Below, piece after piece: positions 25,195-32,427 of a stretch of 64,000 nt of DNA. The DNA is from Micromonospora sp. WMMD1120 (GTDB taxonomy: Bacteria > Actinomycetota > Actinomycetes > Mycobacteriales > Micromonosporaceae): contig NZ_JARUBO010000005.1 of the NCBI RefSeq assembly GCF_029626235.1, positions 434,001 to 498,000 on the forward strand, read 5' to 3'. Numbering within the stretch: the first letter of the stretch is position 1; each line of letters starts with the position of its first letter. Below the pieces are notes generated by a model. The model saw nothing but the letters and a program-made list of their open reading frames with translations. It did no database searches and was not told where the DNA came from. A program made the position numbers and the translations under genes.

Positions 25195-26124
25195 TCAGAG
25201 CTTCGCCAGCACCTCGCTGGCGACCAGTTCCAGGTGCGCCAGGTCATCGAGGTCCAACACCTGGAGGTAGAGCCGCTGACTGCCGATCTCGGCGTACCTG
25301 CCGATGGTGTCCAGCACCTCGGCGGGCGTCCCGGCCAGGCCGTTGGCGCGCAGCTCGTCCGGTTCGCGGCCGATGGCGGCGGCCCGCCGGGCCACCTCCG
25401 CGTCGTTGCGGCCGCAGCAGAGCACCAGCGCGTTGGACCAGACCATCCCGTTCGGGTCCCGGCCGATGTCGACGCAGGCCGCGCGGACCCTGTCGAACTG
25501 CGCGGCCGTGTCCGGCACCGAGGCGAACGGCAGGTTGAACTCGTCGGCGTAGCGGGCCGCCAGCCGAGGGGTACGCTTCGGACCGGTTCCGCCGAGCAGG
25601 ATCGGTGGGCGCGGCTGCTGCACCGGCTTGGGCAGGGCCGGTGAGTCGCGCACCGGGTAGTAACGGCCGTCGTGGTCGAACCGCTTCCCCGGCGGCGTCG
25701 ACCAGAGCCCGGTGATGACCGCCAGTTGCTCCTCCAGCCTGTCGAACCGCTCGGCCAGCGGAGGGAACGGGATGCCGTAGGCGGTGTGCTCCTCGGCGTA
25801 CCAGCCGGTGCCGATGCCCAACTCCACCCGGCCGCCGCTCATCTGGTCGACCTGCGCGACGGTGATCGCCAGCGGGCCGGGCAGCCGGAAGGTGGCGGCG
25901 GTCATCAACGTGCCGAGCCGGATCCGGCTGGTGTCCCGGGCCAGACCGGCCAGCGTCGTCCAGGCGTCGGTGGGGCCGGGCTCGCCGGTCACGTCGCCCA
26001 TCATCAGGTAGTGGTCGGACCGGAAGAACGCGCCGTAGCCGGCGTCCTCGGCGCAGCGGGCGACGGCGAGCAACTGGTCGTAGCTGGCGCCCTGCTGGGG
26101 CTCGGTGAAGATCCGCAGTTCCAT
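25195..26124 (-). CDS. F420-dependent LLM-class oxidoreductase
   Basis: The ATG at 26124 gives 309 residues. The start MELRIFTEPQQGASYDQLL, then AGYGAFFRSDHYL, RIRLGTLM and GRVELGIGTGWYAEEH, is typical of the luciferase-like F420 family (TIGR03560-like). IGIGTGW binds the deazaflavin phosphate. LLGGTGPKRTPRLAARYADEFNL completes the barrel signature. The enzyme transfers hydride between F420 and an organic substrate; the substrate is not deducible. The longer upstream frame is rejected because the family start is clear. It is divergent from the arsR gene. Confidence 0.93.
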   Translation of the reverse strand: MELRIFTEPQQGASYDQLLAVARCAEDAGYGAFFRSDHYLMMGDVTGEPGPTDAWTTLAGLARDTSRIRLGTLMTAATFRLPGPLAITVAQVDQMSGGRVELGIGTGWYAEEHTAYGIPFPPLAERFDRLEEQLAVITGLWSTPPGKRFDHDGRYYPVRDSPALPKPVQQPRPPILLGGTGPKRTPRLAARYADEFNLPFASVPDTAAQFDRVRAACVDIGRDPNGMVWSNALVLCCGRNDAEVARRAAAIGREPDELRANGLAGTPAEVLDTIGRYAEIGSQRLYLQVLDLDDLAHLELVASEVLAKL

Positions 26125-26180
26125 GATCCTGAGAATAGGGAGCCGACCGGCCGTCGTGTGCCGCGACGGCACGGCAACCG

Positions 26181-26219
26181 TCATATACTTTGACGGACAT
26201 ATGAATCGGGTGGCATATT
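26181..26219 (+). promoter_or_regulatory. Promoter/operator for the ArsR-SRPBCC operon (leaderless)
   Basis: A TTGACG -35 (26190-26195) and CATATT -10 (26214-26219) are separated by 18 bases. Exactly six bases later comes the GTG of arsR at 26226, so the transcript probably starts at the start codon. TCATATAC (26181-26188) and GACATATGA (26196-26204) form an AT-rich imperfect palindrome around the -35, a good ArsR-type operator. Confidence 0.65.
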
Positions 26220-26225
26220 AGGCGG

Positions 26226-26537
26226 GTGCCCGTCGACGTCTTCACCGTGCTCGCCGAACCCACCAGACGCCGGATCCTCGACCAGCTCCGCCGTGACGAA
26301 CGCAGCGTCGGCGAGCTGGTCGACGGCCTCGGGATCAGTCAACCGGCCGCCTCCAAGCACCTGCGGGTGCTCCGCGACGCCGGCTTCGTCACCGTCCGCA
26401 CGGCCGCCCGACAGCGGATCTACCGCCTCGACCCGGGCCCCCTGCGAACCGTCGACGACTGGCTGGACCCGTACCGCCGACTCTGGACCCGCCACCTGGA
26501 CGCCCTGGAACGGCACCTCGACAGTCAGGAGCAGTGA
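26226..26537 (+). CDS. ArsR-family winged-helix regulator
   Basis: The protein has 103 residues and starts with GTG. The ArsR core is VLAEPTRRRILDQL, SVGELVDGLGISQPAASKHLRVL and the wing VTVRTAARQRIYRLD. The C-terminus WLDPYRRLWTRHLDALE is the shape found in ArsR proteins paired with SRPBCC/AHSA1 genes. No metal-binding cysteines are visible, so it is probably a small-molecule-responsive or constitutive repressor. The SRPBCC gene starts 1 base after its stop. Autoregulation through the palindrome upstream is likely. Confidence 0.95.
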   Translation: MPVDVFTVLAEPTRRRILDQLRRDERSVGELVDGLGISQPAASKHLRVLRDAGFVTVRTAARQRIYRLDPGPLRTVDDWLDPYRRLWTRHLDALERHLDSQEQ

Positions 26538-26538
26538 G

Positions 26539-27057
26539 ATGGATCGCGACGCGTTCGAGCCGAGCCCACCCGCCGAGGTGCGCGCCGACGACACCACCCT
26601 GGTCTTCGTCCGCGACCTGCGGCACCCGCCGACCACGGTCTGGGCGGCGCTCACCGACCCGAGCCAGCTCGCCCAGTGGGCGCCGTTCCTCGCCGATCGT
26701 GATCTGGGCGATCCCGGGGCCGCGACGCTCACCCTCGTCGACGGCGACACGACGACGGAACAGCCGGCGACGGTACGACGGGCCGAGCCGCCCCACCTGC
26801 TGGAGTACACCTGGGGCGACGACCTGCTCCGTTGGGAGCTGACCGCGCTGGGCGCCGGCACCCGACTCACCCTGCGGCACACCGTCGCCGACCGGGGCCT
26901 GCTGCCGATGGTCGCCGCCGGCTGGCACCTCTGCCTCGACGTGGCCGACCGGCTGCTCGACGGCGACCCGGTCGGCCCCATCCGTGGCGCGGAGGCCAAC
27001 GAGTTCGGCTGGTCCGACCTGCGCGACTCGTACGCCCGACGGCTCGGCGAGGAGTGA
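26539..27057 (+). CDS. SRPBCC/AHSA1-domain protein
   Basis: The ATG at 26539 follows the arsR stop by one base and gives 172 residues. Motifs VRDLRHPPTTVWAALTDPSQLAQWAPFLADRD and LLEYTWGDDLLRWELTALGAGTRLTLRHTV (quoted here in overlapping parts) define the START-like cavity of AHSA1 proteins, which bind hydrophobic ligands. It is commonly co-transcribed with such ArsR regulators. The ligand is unknown. It is followed by a strong hairpin terminator. Confidence 0.92.
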   Translation: MDRDAFEPSPPAEVRADDTTLVFVRDLRHPPTTVWAALTDPSQLAQWAPFLADRDLGDPGAATLTLVDGDTTTEQPATVRRAEPPHLLEYTWGDDLLRWELTALGAGTRLTLRHTVADRGLLPMVAAGWHLCLDVADRLLDGDPVGPIRGAEANEFGWSDLRDSYARRLGEE

Positions 27058-27066
27058 ACGGCGTGG

Positions 27067-27096
27067 CCGGCGGCTCCGGCAGCCCGGAGCCGCCGG
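27067..27096. terminator. Bidirectional hairpin terminator
   Basis: The perfect 13-bp arms CCGGCGGCTCCGG (27067-27079) and CCGGAGCCGCCGG (27084-27096) with a 4-base loop CAGC sit between two convergent genes, 10 bp after one stop and 7 bp from the other. Confidence 0.85.
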
Positions 27097-27102
27097 GACC
27101 GC

Positions 27103-28149
27103 TCAGACGTACGGCCGCTTGGCGTACGCCTCGCGGAGCGCCGCCAACCCGGTCGCCTTCGGCGTCAGCGTGCCCCACCCGGAGTTGAAGTAGTTGGTGC
27201 GCACGATGCGTGGTCCCCGCTCGGCGTTGAGCTGGGCGATCGCCGCCGGGACGGTGGCGATCCAGGCTGCCTGGTCGGGGATCTCGGCGACCCTGACCCC
27301 CCACTCGGCGATGATCACGGGCCGGGACAGCGCGACCGGGCCGAGGTCGGCCACGGCCCAGTCCTTGGTACGCCGGAAGCGGGCCAGCGCGGTGTGGCTG
27401 GCGTGCGTGCCGTACGCGTTCCACTGCAGGTAGTCGAGCCGCGCCATCAGCGACTCCGGGTGGGTGCGCTGGTAGCAGGCCCGGTCGAAGCCGGCGAGCC
27501 CCACCGAGAAGGTGGTGTTGGCGGGCAGCGACCGCGCCTTGAACCAGGTGAGGATGTAGTTGACCGCCTGCACCGCCCGAGCGTCCGACTCGGCCCAGGT
27601 GTACGCCTTGCCGTCCTCGGTGGTGCCGAACTCGTGGTCGGTGTCCAACTCGGAGGCGAGTTGGATGTTCACCCCGAAGCCGAGCGAGCGGTACTGCGAC
27701 AGGGCGCGGGCGAACAACCCGTCGCACTTCCCGCTGAGCACCTGGCCGTAGCCGTACGCCCGGGGGAAGGTGGTGCCGGGTCGCTGCTGGATGGTCATCG
27801 ACGGCGCCGGCACCGTGTAGGCGACGCCGTCCACGGTGAAGCTCTGCGGCCCCTGGTTCGGGGCGCCGTAGTGCTTCAACTCCAGCACCATGTTCATCTG
27901 CACCCCGGCCTTGCCCAGGTTGACCAGCCACGGTCGGTTGTAGCCGGGGAAGGTGTAGCCGTCGGCGAAGCTGCGGTACTGGGTGAGCGACCGGAAGTTG
28001 CCGCCGGTCATGTCGGCGGTCGGGTCCGCGCCGCCGGACAGGTAGTAACCGCCGAGCACGGGCTGCTGTTGGGCCAGGCTGTAGTCGACGCCGGCCGTCG
28101 CGGTGTTCCCGGCGGCGTCGCGGACCTGGACGGTTACCCGGGGCATCAC
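27103..28149 (-). CDS. Glycosidase-like TIM-barrel protein, possibly phage tail-derived
   Basis: The protein has 348 residues from GTG at 28149 (ATG at 28146 also possible). The first 35 residues continue an Ig-like strand pattern (VTVQVRDAAGNTATAGVD). The rest looks like a glycoside hydrolase barrel: GGYYLSGG, LDYLQWNAYGTH and the end-strand PVIIAEWGVRV, whose Glu is a good catalytic candidate, with another acid in ELDTDHEFG. There is no signal peptide, unusual for a polysaccharide hydrolase from this group but normal for virion-associated enzymes. It overlaps the small Ig-like gene by 4 bases. The family is not certain (GH26/GH5-like at best). Confidence 0.6.
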   Translation of the reverse strand: MMPRVTVQVRDAAGNTATAGVDYSLAQQQPVLGGYYLSGGADPTADMTGGNFRSLTQYRSFADGYTFPGYNRPWLVNLGKAGVQMNMVLELKHYGAPNQGPQSFTVDGVAYTVPAPSMTIQQRPGTTFPRAYGYGQVLSGKCDGLFARALSQYRSLGFGVNIQLASELDTDHEFGTTEDGKAYTWAESDARAVQAVNYILTWFKARSLPANTTFSVGLAGFDRACYQRTHPESLMARLDYLQWNAYGTHASHTALARFRRTKDWAVADLGPVALSRPVIIAEWGVRVAEIPDQAAWIATVPAAIAQLNAERGPRIVRTNYFNSGWGTLTPKATGLAALREAYAKRPYV

Positions 28150-28415
28150 GCCACCGACCGATACACGGCAACGGAGCCGTTGTCGGACACCCGGGTCCAG
28201 GTACGCCCGGAGTTGTCGGTGACGGTCACCGTGAGCGGGTCGATGACCGCGGTGACCTTGACCGGCGCGCTGCTGTTGCCCTGCGCGTCGGTGACCACGA
28301 TGGTGACGGTCAGCGGTCTCGTGTCGGCGTCCGAGTAGGTCACGGTCAGCAGCATCTGGTCACCCGGCGCGAAGACCGAGGCGTTCAGGGCTGCGGTTGC
28401 GGTGGGAGCGGCCAT
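28146..28415 (-). CDS. Small Ig-like beta-sandwich protein (phage minor-tail-like)
   Basis: The ATG at 28415 with AAAGGG upstream gives 89 residues. The sequence alternates hydrophobic and polar residues in strands: QMLLTVTYSDAD, LTVTIVVTDAQGN, SAPVKVTAVIDPLTVTV, GRTWTRVSDNGS. It has the look of the Ig-like domain of actinophage tail proteins. It is translationally coupled (GTGA) to the glycosidase-like gene, whose N-terminus continues the same style of strands. The pair may descend from one protein. No signal peptide is present. The phage origin is inference. Confidence 0.6.
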   Translation of the reverse strand: MAAPTATAALNASVFAPGDQMLLTVTYSDADTRPLTVTIVVTDAQGNSSAPVKVTAVIDPLTVTVTDNSGRTWTRVSDNGSVAVYRSVA

Positions 28416-28491
28416 GTCGGGCCCTTTCTGGCTTGGTCGCCGGCCCCGGCACGCGGTCGAGCGACGCCGGACCGACGAGGTCCACGATGCG

Positions 28492-28761
28492 TTAGGCCGG
28501 CGGGGCACGGGGACGGCAGGCACGGCCGGTGGCTGGTGCCGCCCTGGTGCCGGCGATGCTGACGTCCCTGTCCCGATGGGCTGAGGCACCGCTGCGGGCG
28601 CCCGCAGGGGTGTCGGTGGCAGCCGCGGCCTGTCGTACCCGCGATCGGCACGGCTTCTGTGCCGTGACCACCACGGCCTCAAGGCCGGGCTGGGTGAGGG
28701 CGACACCGGCGCGGACCATGCTGTCCCCGCCGGGCCGGAAGATCGGGATGTGGCCCGCCAC
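28492..28761 (-). pseudogene. Possible truncated phage capsid-decoration-like gene
   Basis: A GTG at 28761 is preceded by a strong ribosome site AGGTGGAGG (28769-28777 on the plus strand, seven bases away). The protein begins MAGHIPIFRPGGDS, similar to the start of small phage capsid cement proteins as I recall them. After about 35 residues the sequence turns into Arg/Ala-rich, non-family sequence to the stop at 28492, suggesting a frameshift or decay. It lies just upstream of the Ig-like and glycosidase-like genes on the same strand, supporting a phage remnant. The region 28416-28886 has no other supportable gene. Confidence 0.35.
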
Positions 28762-28886
28762 CCGTCTACCTCCACCTGCCCCAAGGGTGCTCTACCAGGG
28801 GCTTTACCGTCTTGTCCGGTTTGCGACAGCCCGTTTCGACAGGATTTGACGGCCTACCGGGATGTGGTTGCCCCGGCGGGCGGGGG

Positions 28887-29441
28887 TCAGTCGAGGTGAT
28901 CGGCAGGTACGGTCTGGAGTAGCCAGGACAGCGGCATCCGAGCCCGCGCCGCGTAGGCGCCGCTCCCATCGAGTCGGTGCAGCATGACCGTCTGCGCGCC
29001 ATCCCGGTCGACCACCCAGTACTGCGGAATCCCGGCCGACGCGTACTCGCGGACCTTTGTCACCGAGTCCATCGCCTCCGAGCCGGGCGAGACGATCTCC
29101 ACAACGAGCACGATGTCGGCGGCCGCAGCCCAGACACTGCGGATCGGCGGCTTACGCCACACGCTGAGGTCGGGAATCCGGCCACCGTCACCGTCCGGCC
29201 CCGAGATGCGCACGCCGGCCGCTTGGAGCACCTGCTCGGCCGGCCACCCGGCCATGATCAGCCAGGCGAAGAGACGACTGGCGATCATGGCGTGTTCCGA
29301 ATCGGGCGGCGGCATGACCGACAGGACCCCCTCGGGGCTGGTCTCGTAGCGGTGACCGTTCGGATCGGCCGCGTTCATGGCCGCCAGGTCGTCGAGCGTG
29401 ACAACGGCGGGCATGTGCATGCCGACGGCCTCAGCGCTCAT
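28887..29441 (-). CDS. Uma2-family (DUF820) putative endonuclease
   Basis: The ATG at 29441 gives 184 residues, the usual Uma2 size. The PD-(D/E)XK-like core is recognisable: a helix ending in YETSPEGVLSVMPP, then SEHAMIASRLFAWL, GRIPDLSVWRKP (Asp) and DIVLVVEIVSPGSEAMD (Glu), then KVREYASAGIPQYWVVD. Members are widespread in cyanobacteria and actinobacteria, and their biological function is not settled. The gene appears stand-alone. Upstream starts at 29450 are possible. Confidence 0.93.
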   Translation of the reverse strand: MSAEAVGMHMPAVVTLDDLAAMNAADPNGHRYETSPEGVLSVMPPPDSEHAMIASRLFAWLIMAGWPAEQVLQAAGVRISGPDGDGGRIPDLSVWRKPPIRSVWAAAADIVLVVEIVSPGSEAMDSVTKVREYASAGIPQYWVVDRDGAQTVMLHRLDGSGAYAARARMPLSWLLQTVPADHLD

Positions 29442-29521
29442 GGACCCCATCCTAGGCGACCAGCGACGACGACCCAGCGCAGGCGACAACCGTGATCGCG
29501 TGTCTCCGCGTCCACATCGGC

Positions 29522-30544
29522 TCAGCGACGCCGCCGCCGGCTCGGGTCGAGCAGAGCGGGCGGGGTGTCGAACTTCTCGTGCGCGGCGAGGTCGACGCCG
29601 GGCGCCACGATCGCGTCGATCGCGTCGAGGACGTCGGCGGAAAGCACAGTGTCCGCGGCGGCGAGCTGGGCGCGCAGGTGCTCGATGGTGCGGGGGCCGA
29701 TGATCGCGCTGGTCACGGCGGGGTGCGCGGTGACGAACCCGAGCGCGAGCTGGATCAAGGTCAGCCCGGCCTCGTCGGCGACAGTGGCCAACCGCTCGAC
29801 GGCGTCGAGCCGGGCCTGGTTGGCCGGGTTGCCGAGGTCGAAGCGCTCGGGCAGGAGCGCCGACCGGCTGGTCGTGATCTGCTGGCCGGCACGGACCGCG
29901 CCGGACAGCCAGCCCGAGGCGAGCGGGCTCCAGGCGAGCACGCCGAGCCCGTACTGCTCGGTGACCGGCAGCACGTGGGCCTCGATCCCCCGTTGCAGGA
30001 TCGAGTAGCTGGGCTGCTCGGTGACGTAACGGCCGAGACGGTGCTCCCGCGCCGCCCACTCGGCCTGCACCAGCCGGTACGCGGGGAAGGTCGAGGAGCC
30101 GAAGTAGCGGATCTTCCCCGCCCGTTGCAGGTCGGTGAGCGCCGACAGGGTCTCCTCGTCGCTGGTGGTCGGGTCCCACCGGTGGATCTGGTACAGGTCG
30201 ACGTGGTCGACGCCGAGGCGACGCAGGCTGCTGTCCAGCTCGGTGACCAGCCAGCGGCGCGAAGCGCCCCGGTGGTTGCGCTCGTCGCCCATCGGCATGC
30301 CGGCCTTCGTGGCCAGCACGATGTCGTCGCGACGACCGGCGATGGCCCTGCCGACCAACTCCTCCGACTCGCCCTGGCTGTACATGTCGGCGGTGTCGAT
30401 CAGGTTGATGCCGGCCTCCAAGGCGGCGTCGACGATCGCCGTCGCCTCCTCCTGGGTGGTGCGCCCCAGTTTGCCGAAGTTCATCGCGCCGAGCACCAAC
30501 GTGCTCACCTGCACTCCGGTGCGACCCAACATGCGGTACTGCAT
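29522..30544 (-). CDS. Aldo/keto reductase
   Basis: The ATG at 30544 with GGAGGAC upstream gives 340 residues. The tetrad of the AKR family is visible: Asp in NLIDTADMYSQGESE, Tyr in the same segment, Lys in IVLATKAGMPMG and His in VDLYQIHRWD. The NADPH-binding end is SAIIGPRTIEHLRAQL. The family start is MQYRMLGRTGVQVSTLVLG. It probably reduces aldehydes or ketones. It is divergent from a TetR regulator across a 144-bp region with twin operators, so it is very likely the TetR target. Confidence 0.95.
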   Translation of the reverse strand: MQYRMLGRTGVQVSTLVLGAMNFGKLGRTTQEEATAIVDAALEAGINLIDTADMYSQGESEELVGRAIAGRRDDIVLATKAGMPMGDERNHRGASRRWLVTELDSSLRRLGVDHVDLYQIHRWDPTTSDEETLSALTDLQRAGKIRYFGSSTFPAYRLVQAEWAAREHRLGRYVTEQPSYSILQRGIEAHVLPVTEQYGLGVLAWSPLASGWLSGAVRAGQQITTSRSALLPERFDLGNPANQARLDAVERLATVADEAGLTLIQLALGFVTAHPAVTSAIIGPRTIEHLRAQLAAADTVLSADVLDAIDAIVAPGVDLAAHEKFDTPPALLDPSRRRRR

Positions 30545-30614
30545 GACTGTCCTCCACGGAACGGTTAGGGGTTGCTGTGGCCGCGGCCCACCCGCTCTGG
30601 CAAACTGAGCAAGT

Positions 30615-30654
30615 GGAACCACGTTCCGCTATGAACGATACGGAACACCGTTCC
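30615..30654. promoter_or_regulatory. Twin TetR operators between AKR and tetR
   Basis: Two identical palindromes GGAAC-N3-GTTCC occupy 30615-30627 and 30642-30654. Their centres are 27 bp apart. They sit in the divergent promoter region upstream of both genes, the standard place for autoregulation plus control of the neighbour. Confidence 0.8.
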
Positions 30655-30688
30655 GTTTGCCCAGTCGAGTGATGGAGGTAACGCCGCG

Positions 30689-31291
30689 GTGGCCGACACC
30701 GAGCACGGGTCAACAGGGTCGACGCCACGCAAGCGGGCCGACGCGCGGCGGAACGAGGCGACACTCCTGGAGGCGGCCGCCGCGACCTTCGTCAGCTCCG
30801 GCGTGCACGCGCCGGTGCGGGACATCGCCAACCGGGCCGGGGTCGGCGTGGGCACCATCTACCGCCACTTTCCGACCCGGGCCGACCTCGTCGTCGCCGT
30901 CTACCGGCATCAGGTCGAGGCGTGCGCGGAGGCCGGCCCCATCCTGCTGGCCGAGAGCGCCACGCCGTACGCCGCCCTCGCCCGGTGGGTCGACCTGTTC
31001 GTCGACTTCCTGGTCACCAAGCACGGCCTCGCCGAGGCGTTGCAGTCCGACGACGCGACCTTCGAGACGCTGCACGCCTACTTCGTGGACCGCCTGGTGC
31101 CGGTGTGCGCGCAGTTGCTGGACGCCGCCGCCACGGCGGGCGAGATCCGGCCCGACGTGACCGCCTTCGAGGTGCTGCGCGGCGTCGGCAATCTCTGCAT
31201 CGGCGCCGGCGATCCCCGCTACGACGCGCGCCGCCTGGTCGGGCTGCTCATCGCCGGGCTGGGCCAATCGCGGACCGCCGGGCCGCGATAG
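30689..31291 (+). CDS. TetR-family regulator
   Basis: The protein has 200 residues and starts with GTG at 30689. The helix-turn-helix is APVRDIANRAGVGVGTIYRHFPTR (residues about 41-64, in parts). The C-terminal ligand domain is the SCO1712-like type with WVDLFVDFLVTKHGLAEAL. It probably represses the divergent aldo/keto reductase and itself through the twin GGAAC/GTTCC sites. The ligand is unknown. Confidence 0.95.
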   Translation: MADTEHGSTGSTPRKRADARRNEATLLEAAAATFVSSGVHAPVRDIANRAGVGVGTIYRHFPTRADLVVAVYRHQVEACAEAGPILLAESATPYAALARWVDLFVDFLVTKHGLAEALQSDDATFETLHAYFVDRLVPVCAQLLDAAATAGEIRPDVTAFEVLRGVGNLCIGAGDPRYDARRLVGLLIAGLGQSRTAGPR

Positions 31292-31300
31292 TTTCCGATC

Positions 31301-31774
31301 ATGGCGGACTGGAGCATCAGGGCGGCGTCGATGGCGGACGTGGCGGCCGTGGCCGAGCTACGGGCGGAGGTGCTGCGGGCCGATCTGGAACGCCTCGGGC
31401 GCTACGACGCACAACGGGTCCGGCAGCGCCTGCGCGATGGTTTCGTTCCGGCGTACACCTGGATCGTCGAGGTGGGTGGGGTGTTCGCCGGTTGCGTGGC
31501 GCTCCGGCCGGCCGCCGACGCGCACTGGCTGGAGCACTTCTACCTGGCCCCGCACCTGCAGGGCAGCGGGATCGGGACGGCCGTGCTGCGCAAGCTGCTC
31601 GAACGGTGCGACAGTGACGGCACCCTGGTCCGGCTGAACGTGCTGCGGGGCAGCCCGGCCCGACGGCTCTACGAGCGGCACGGTTTCACGCTCGAGAGCG
31701 AGGACCCGGTCGACGTCTTCCTGGTCCGAGCCCCAGCCGATCCAGCAGCAGGCCGGTTCCCCCCCGTCGGTTGA
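31301..31774 (+). CDS. GNAT-family N-acetyltransferase
   Basis: The protein has 157 residues. The acetyl-CoA motif is HLQGSGIGTAVLRKLL, with the preceding beta strand FYLAP and the C-terminal YERHGFTLESE. A TAGTTT hexamer at 31289-31294 lies six bases before the ATG and no ribosome site is visible, so the message may be leaderless. The stop TGA belongs to hairpin copy C, which begins at 31770, so the last residues (RFPPVG) border the repeat. The substrate is unknown. Confidence 0.93.
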   Translation: MADWSIRAASMADVAAVAELRAEVLRADLERLGRYDAQRVRQRLRDGFVPAYTWIVEVGGVFAGCVALRPAADAHWLEHFYLAPHLQGSGIGTAVLRKLLERCDSDGTLVRLNVLRGSPARRLYERHGFTLESEDPVDVFLVRAPADPAAGRFPPVG

Positions 31775-31830
31775 TCATGAAGTTGTTGCCAAGACACGCC
31801 GAGGCGGTTGGCCATAACTTCATGATCAAC
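31770..31830. repeat. Hairpin repeat, copy C
   Basis: The 15-bp perfect arms GTTGATCATGAAGTT (31770-31784) and AACTTCATGATCAAC (31816-31830) extend to 17 with one G-T pair. The loop contains GACACGCCGA, the core shared with copies A and B. The element supplies the stop codon of the upstream GNAT gene. A short G-rich stretch (31831-31852) follows. Confidence 0.93.
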
Positions 31831-31852
31831 GGGGCAAGGGAGGGCGGGGGGT

Positions 31853-31869
31853 GTCAATGTAGCGTTGAC
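31853..31869. promoter_or_regulatory. 17-bp palindrome just before the HTH gene
   Basis: GTCAA at 31853-31857 and TTGAC at 31865-31869 flank a symmetric tGtagCg centre. It ends three bases before the GTG at 31872 and is a likely autoregulatory operator. No Shine-Dalgarno is visible in this short space. Confidence 0.55.
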
Positions 31870-31871
31870 TT

Positions 31872-32351
31872 GTGGGGTTGGAGTTGGAGCGGTTGGGTGG
31901 GCTGCGGGTGAGCCGTGCTCGCCTTGACGAGCAGGAGTTGGAGCTCATCGACCGGGCCCGCTACGGGGGCGCCACCTGGGCTGAGATCGCGACCGCACTC
32001 GGCCTCGGTAGCCGGCAGGCCGCGGAGCAGCGACGCCAGCGCCTGGCGGCGGCCCGGTGGTCGCGTCGACAGCAGCTCGACAGTCGCGTCGCGCCGCAGC
32101 TCGTGGCGCTGCGCGAGGCTGTGGCCGAGCTGGGGCGGTGGATCGACGCCGATCGCCGGTGGGACAGCCGTTTCGTCCGGGCGGCACTCGTCCGGAGCAC
32201 GGTGCGGGCCGCCCTGGACGCCGCGCCGGGCTCGCTGTACGCGCTGGCACTGCACCTCGCCACGGATCTCGCCGACGCCGGCGAGCCGTTGCCGGCGCCG
32301 GTCCGGACCGCGGCGGCCAAGCTCGACAAGGCTCTGTCAACCAATCATTGA
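31872..32351 (+). CDS. Small HTH-containing protein of unknown function
   Basis: The GTG at 31872 gives 159 residues. An HTH-like segment occurs at about residues 33-58 (ATWAEIATALGLGSRQAAEQ), similar to sigma-region-4-like helices. The rest is helical and basic (RRQRLAAARWSRRQQ), with no membrane segment. Its position immediately after a short palindrome suggests a DNA-binding protein that controls itself. I do not recognise a characterised family. The following MFS gene is 76 bp downstream in the same direction. Confidence 0.75.
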   Translation: MGLELERLGGLRVSRARLDEQELELIDRARYGGATWAEIATALGLGSRQAAEQRRQRLAAARWSRRQQLDSRVAPQLVALREAVAELGRWIDADRRWDSRFVRAALVRSTVRAALDAAPGSLYALALHLATDLADAGEPLPAPVRTAAAKLDKALSTNH

Positions 32352-32395
32352 CACGCTCGGTAGGCATTGCCTGCGCCAGACTCAACACCAAGGAT

Positions 32396-32414
32396 GTGAG
32401 TCACCCCGACTCAC
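32396..32414. promoter_or_regulatory. 19-bp palindrome upstream of the MFS gene
   Basis: GTGAGTC (32396-32402) and GACTCAC (32408-32414) flank a 5-base spacer. It lies between a TTGACA (32348-32353) and the ATG at 32428. It could be an operator; a small hairpin in the leader is the alternative. Confidence 0.5.
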
Positions 32415-32427
32415 CTCTGGAGGCGTC

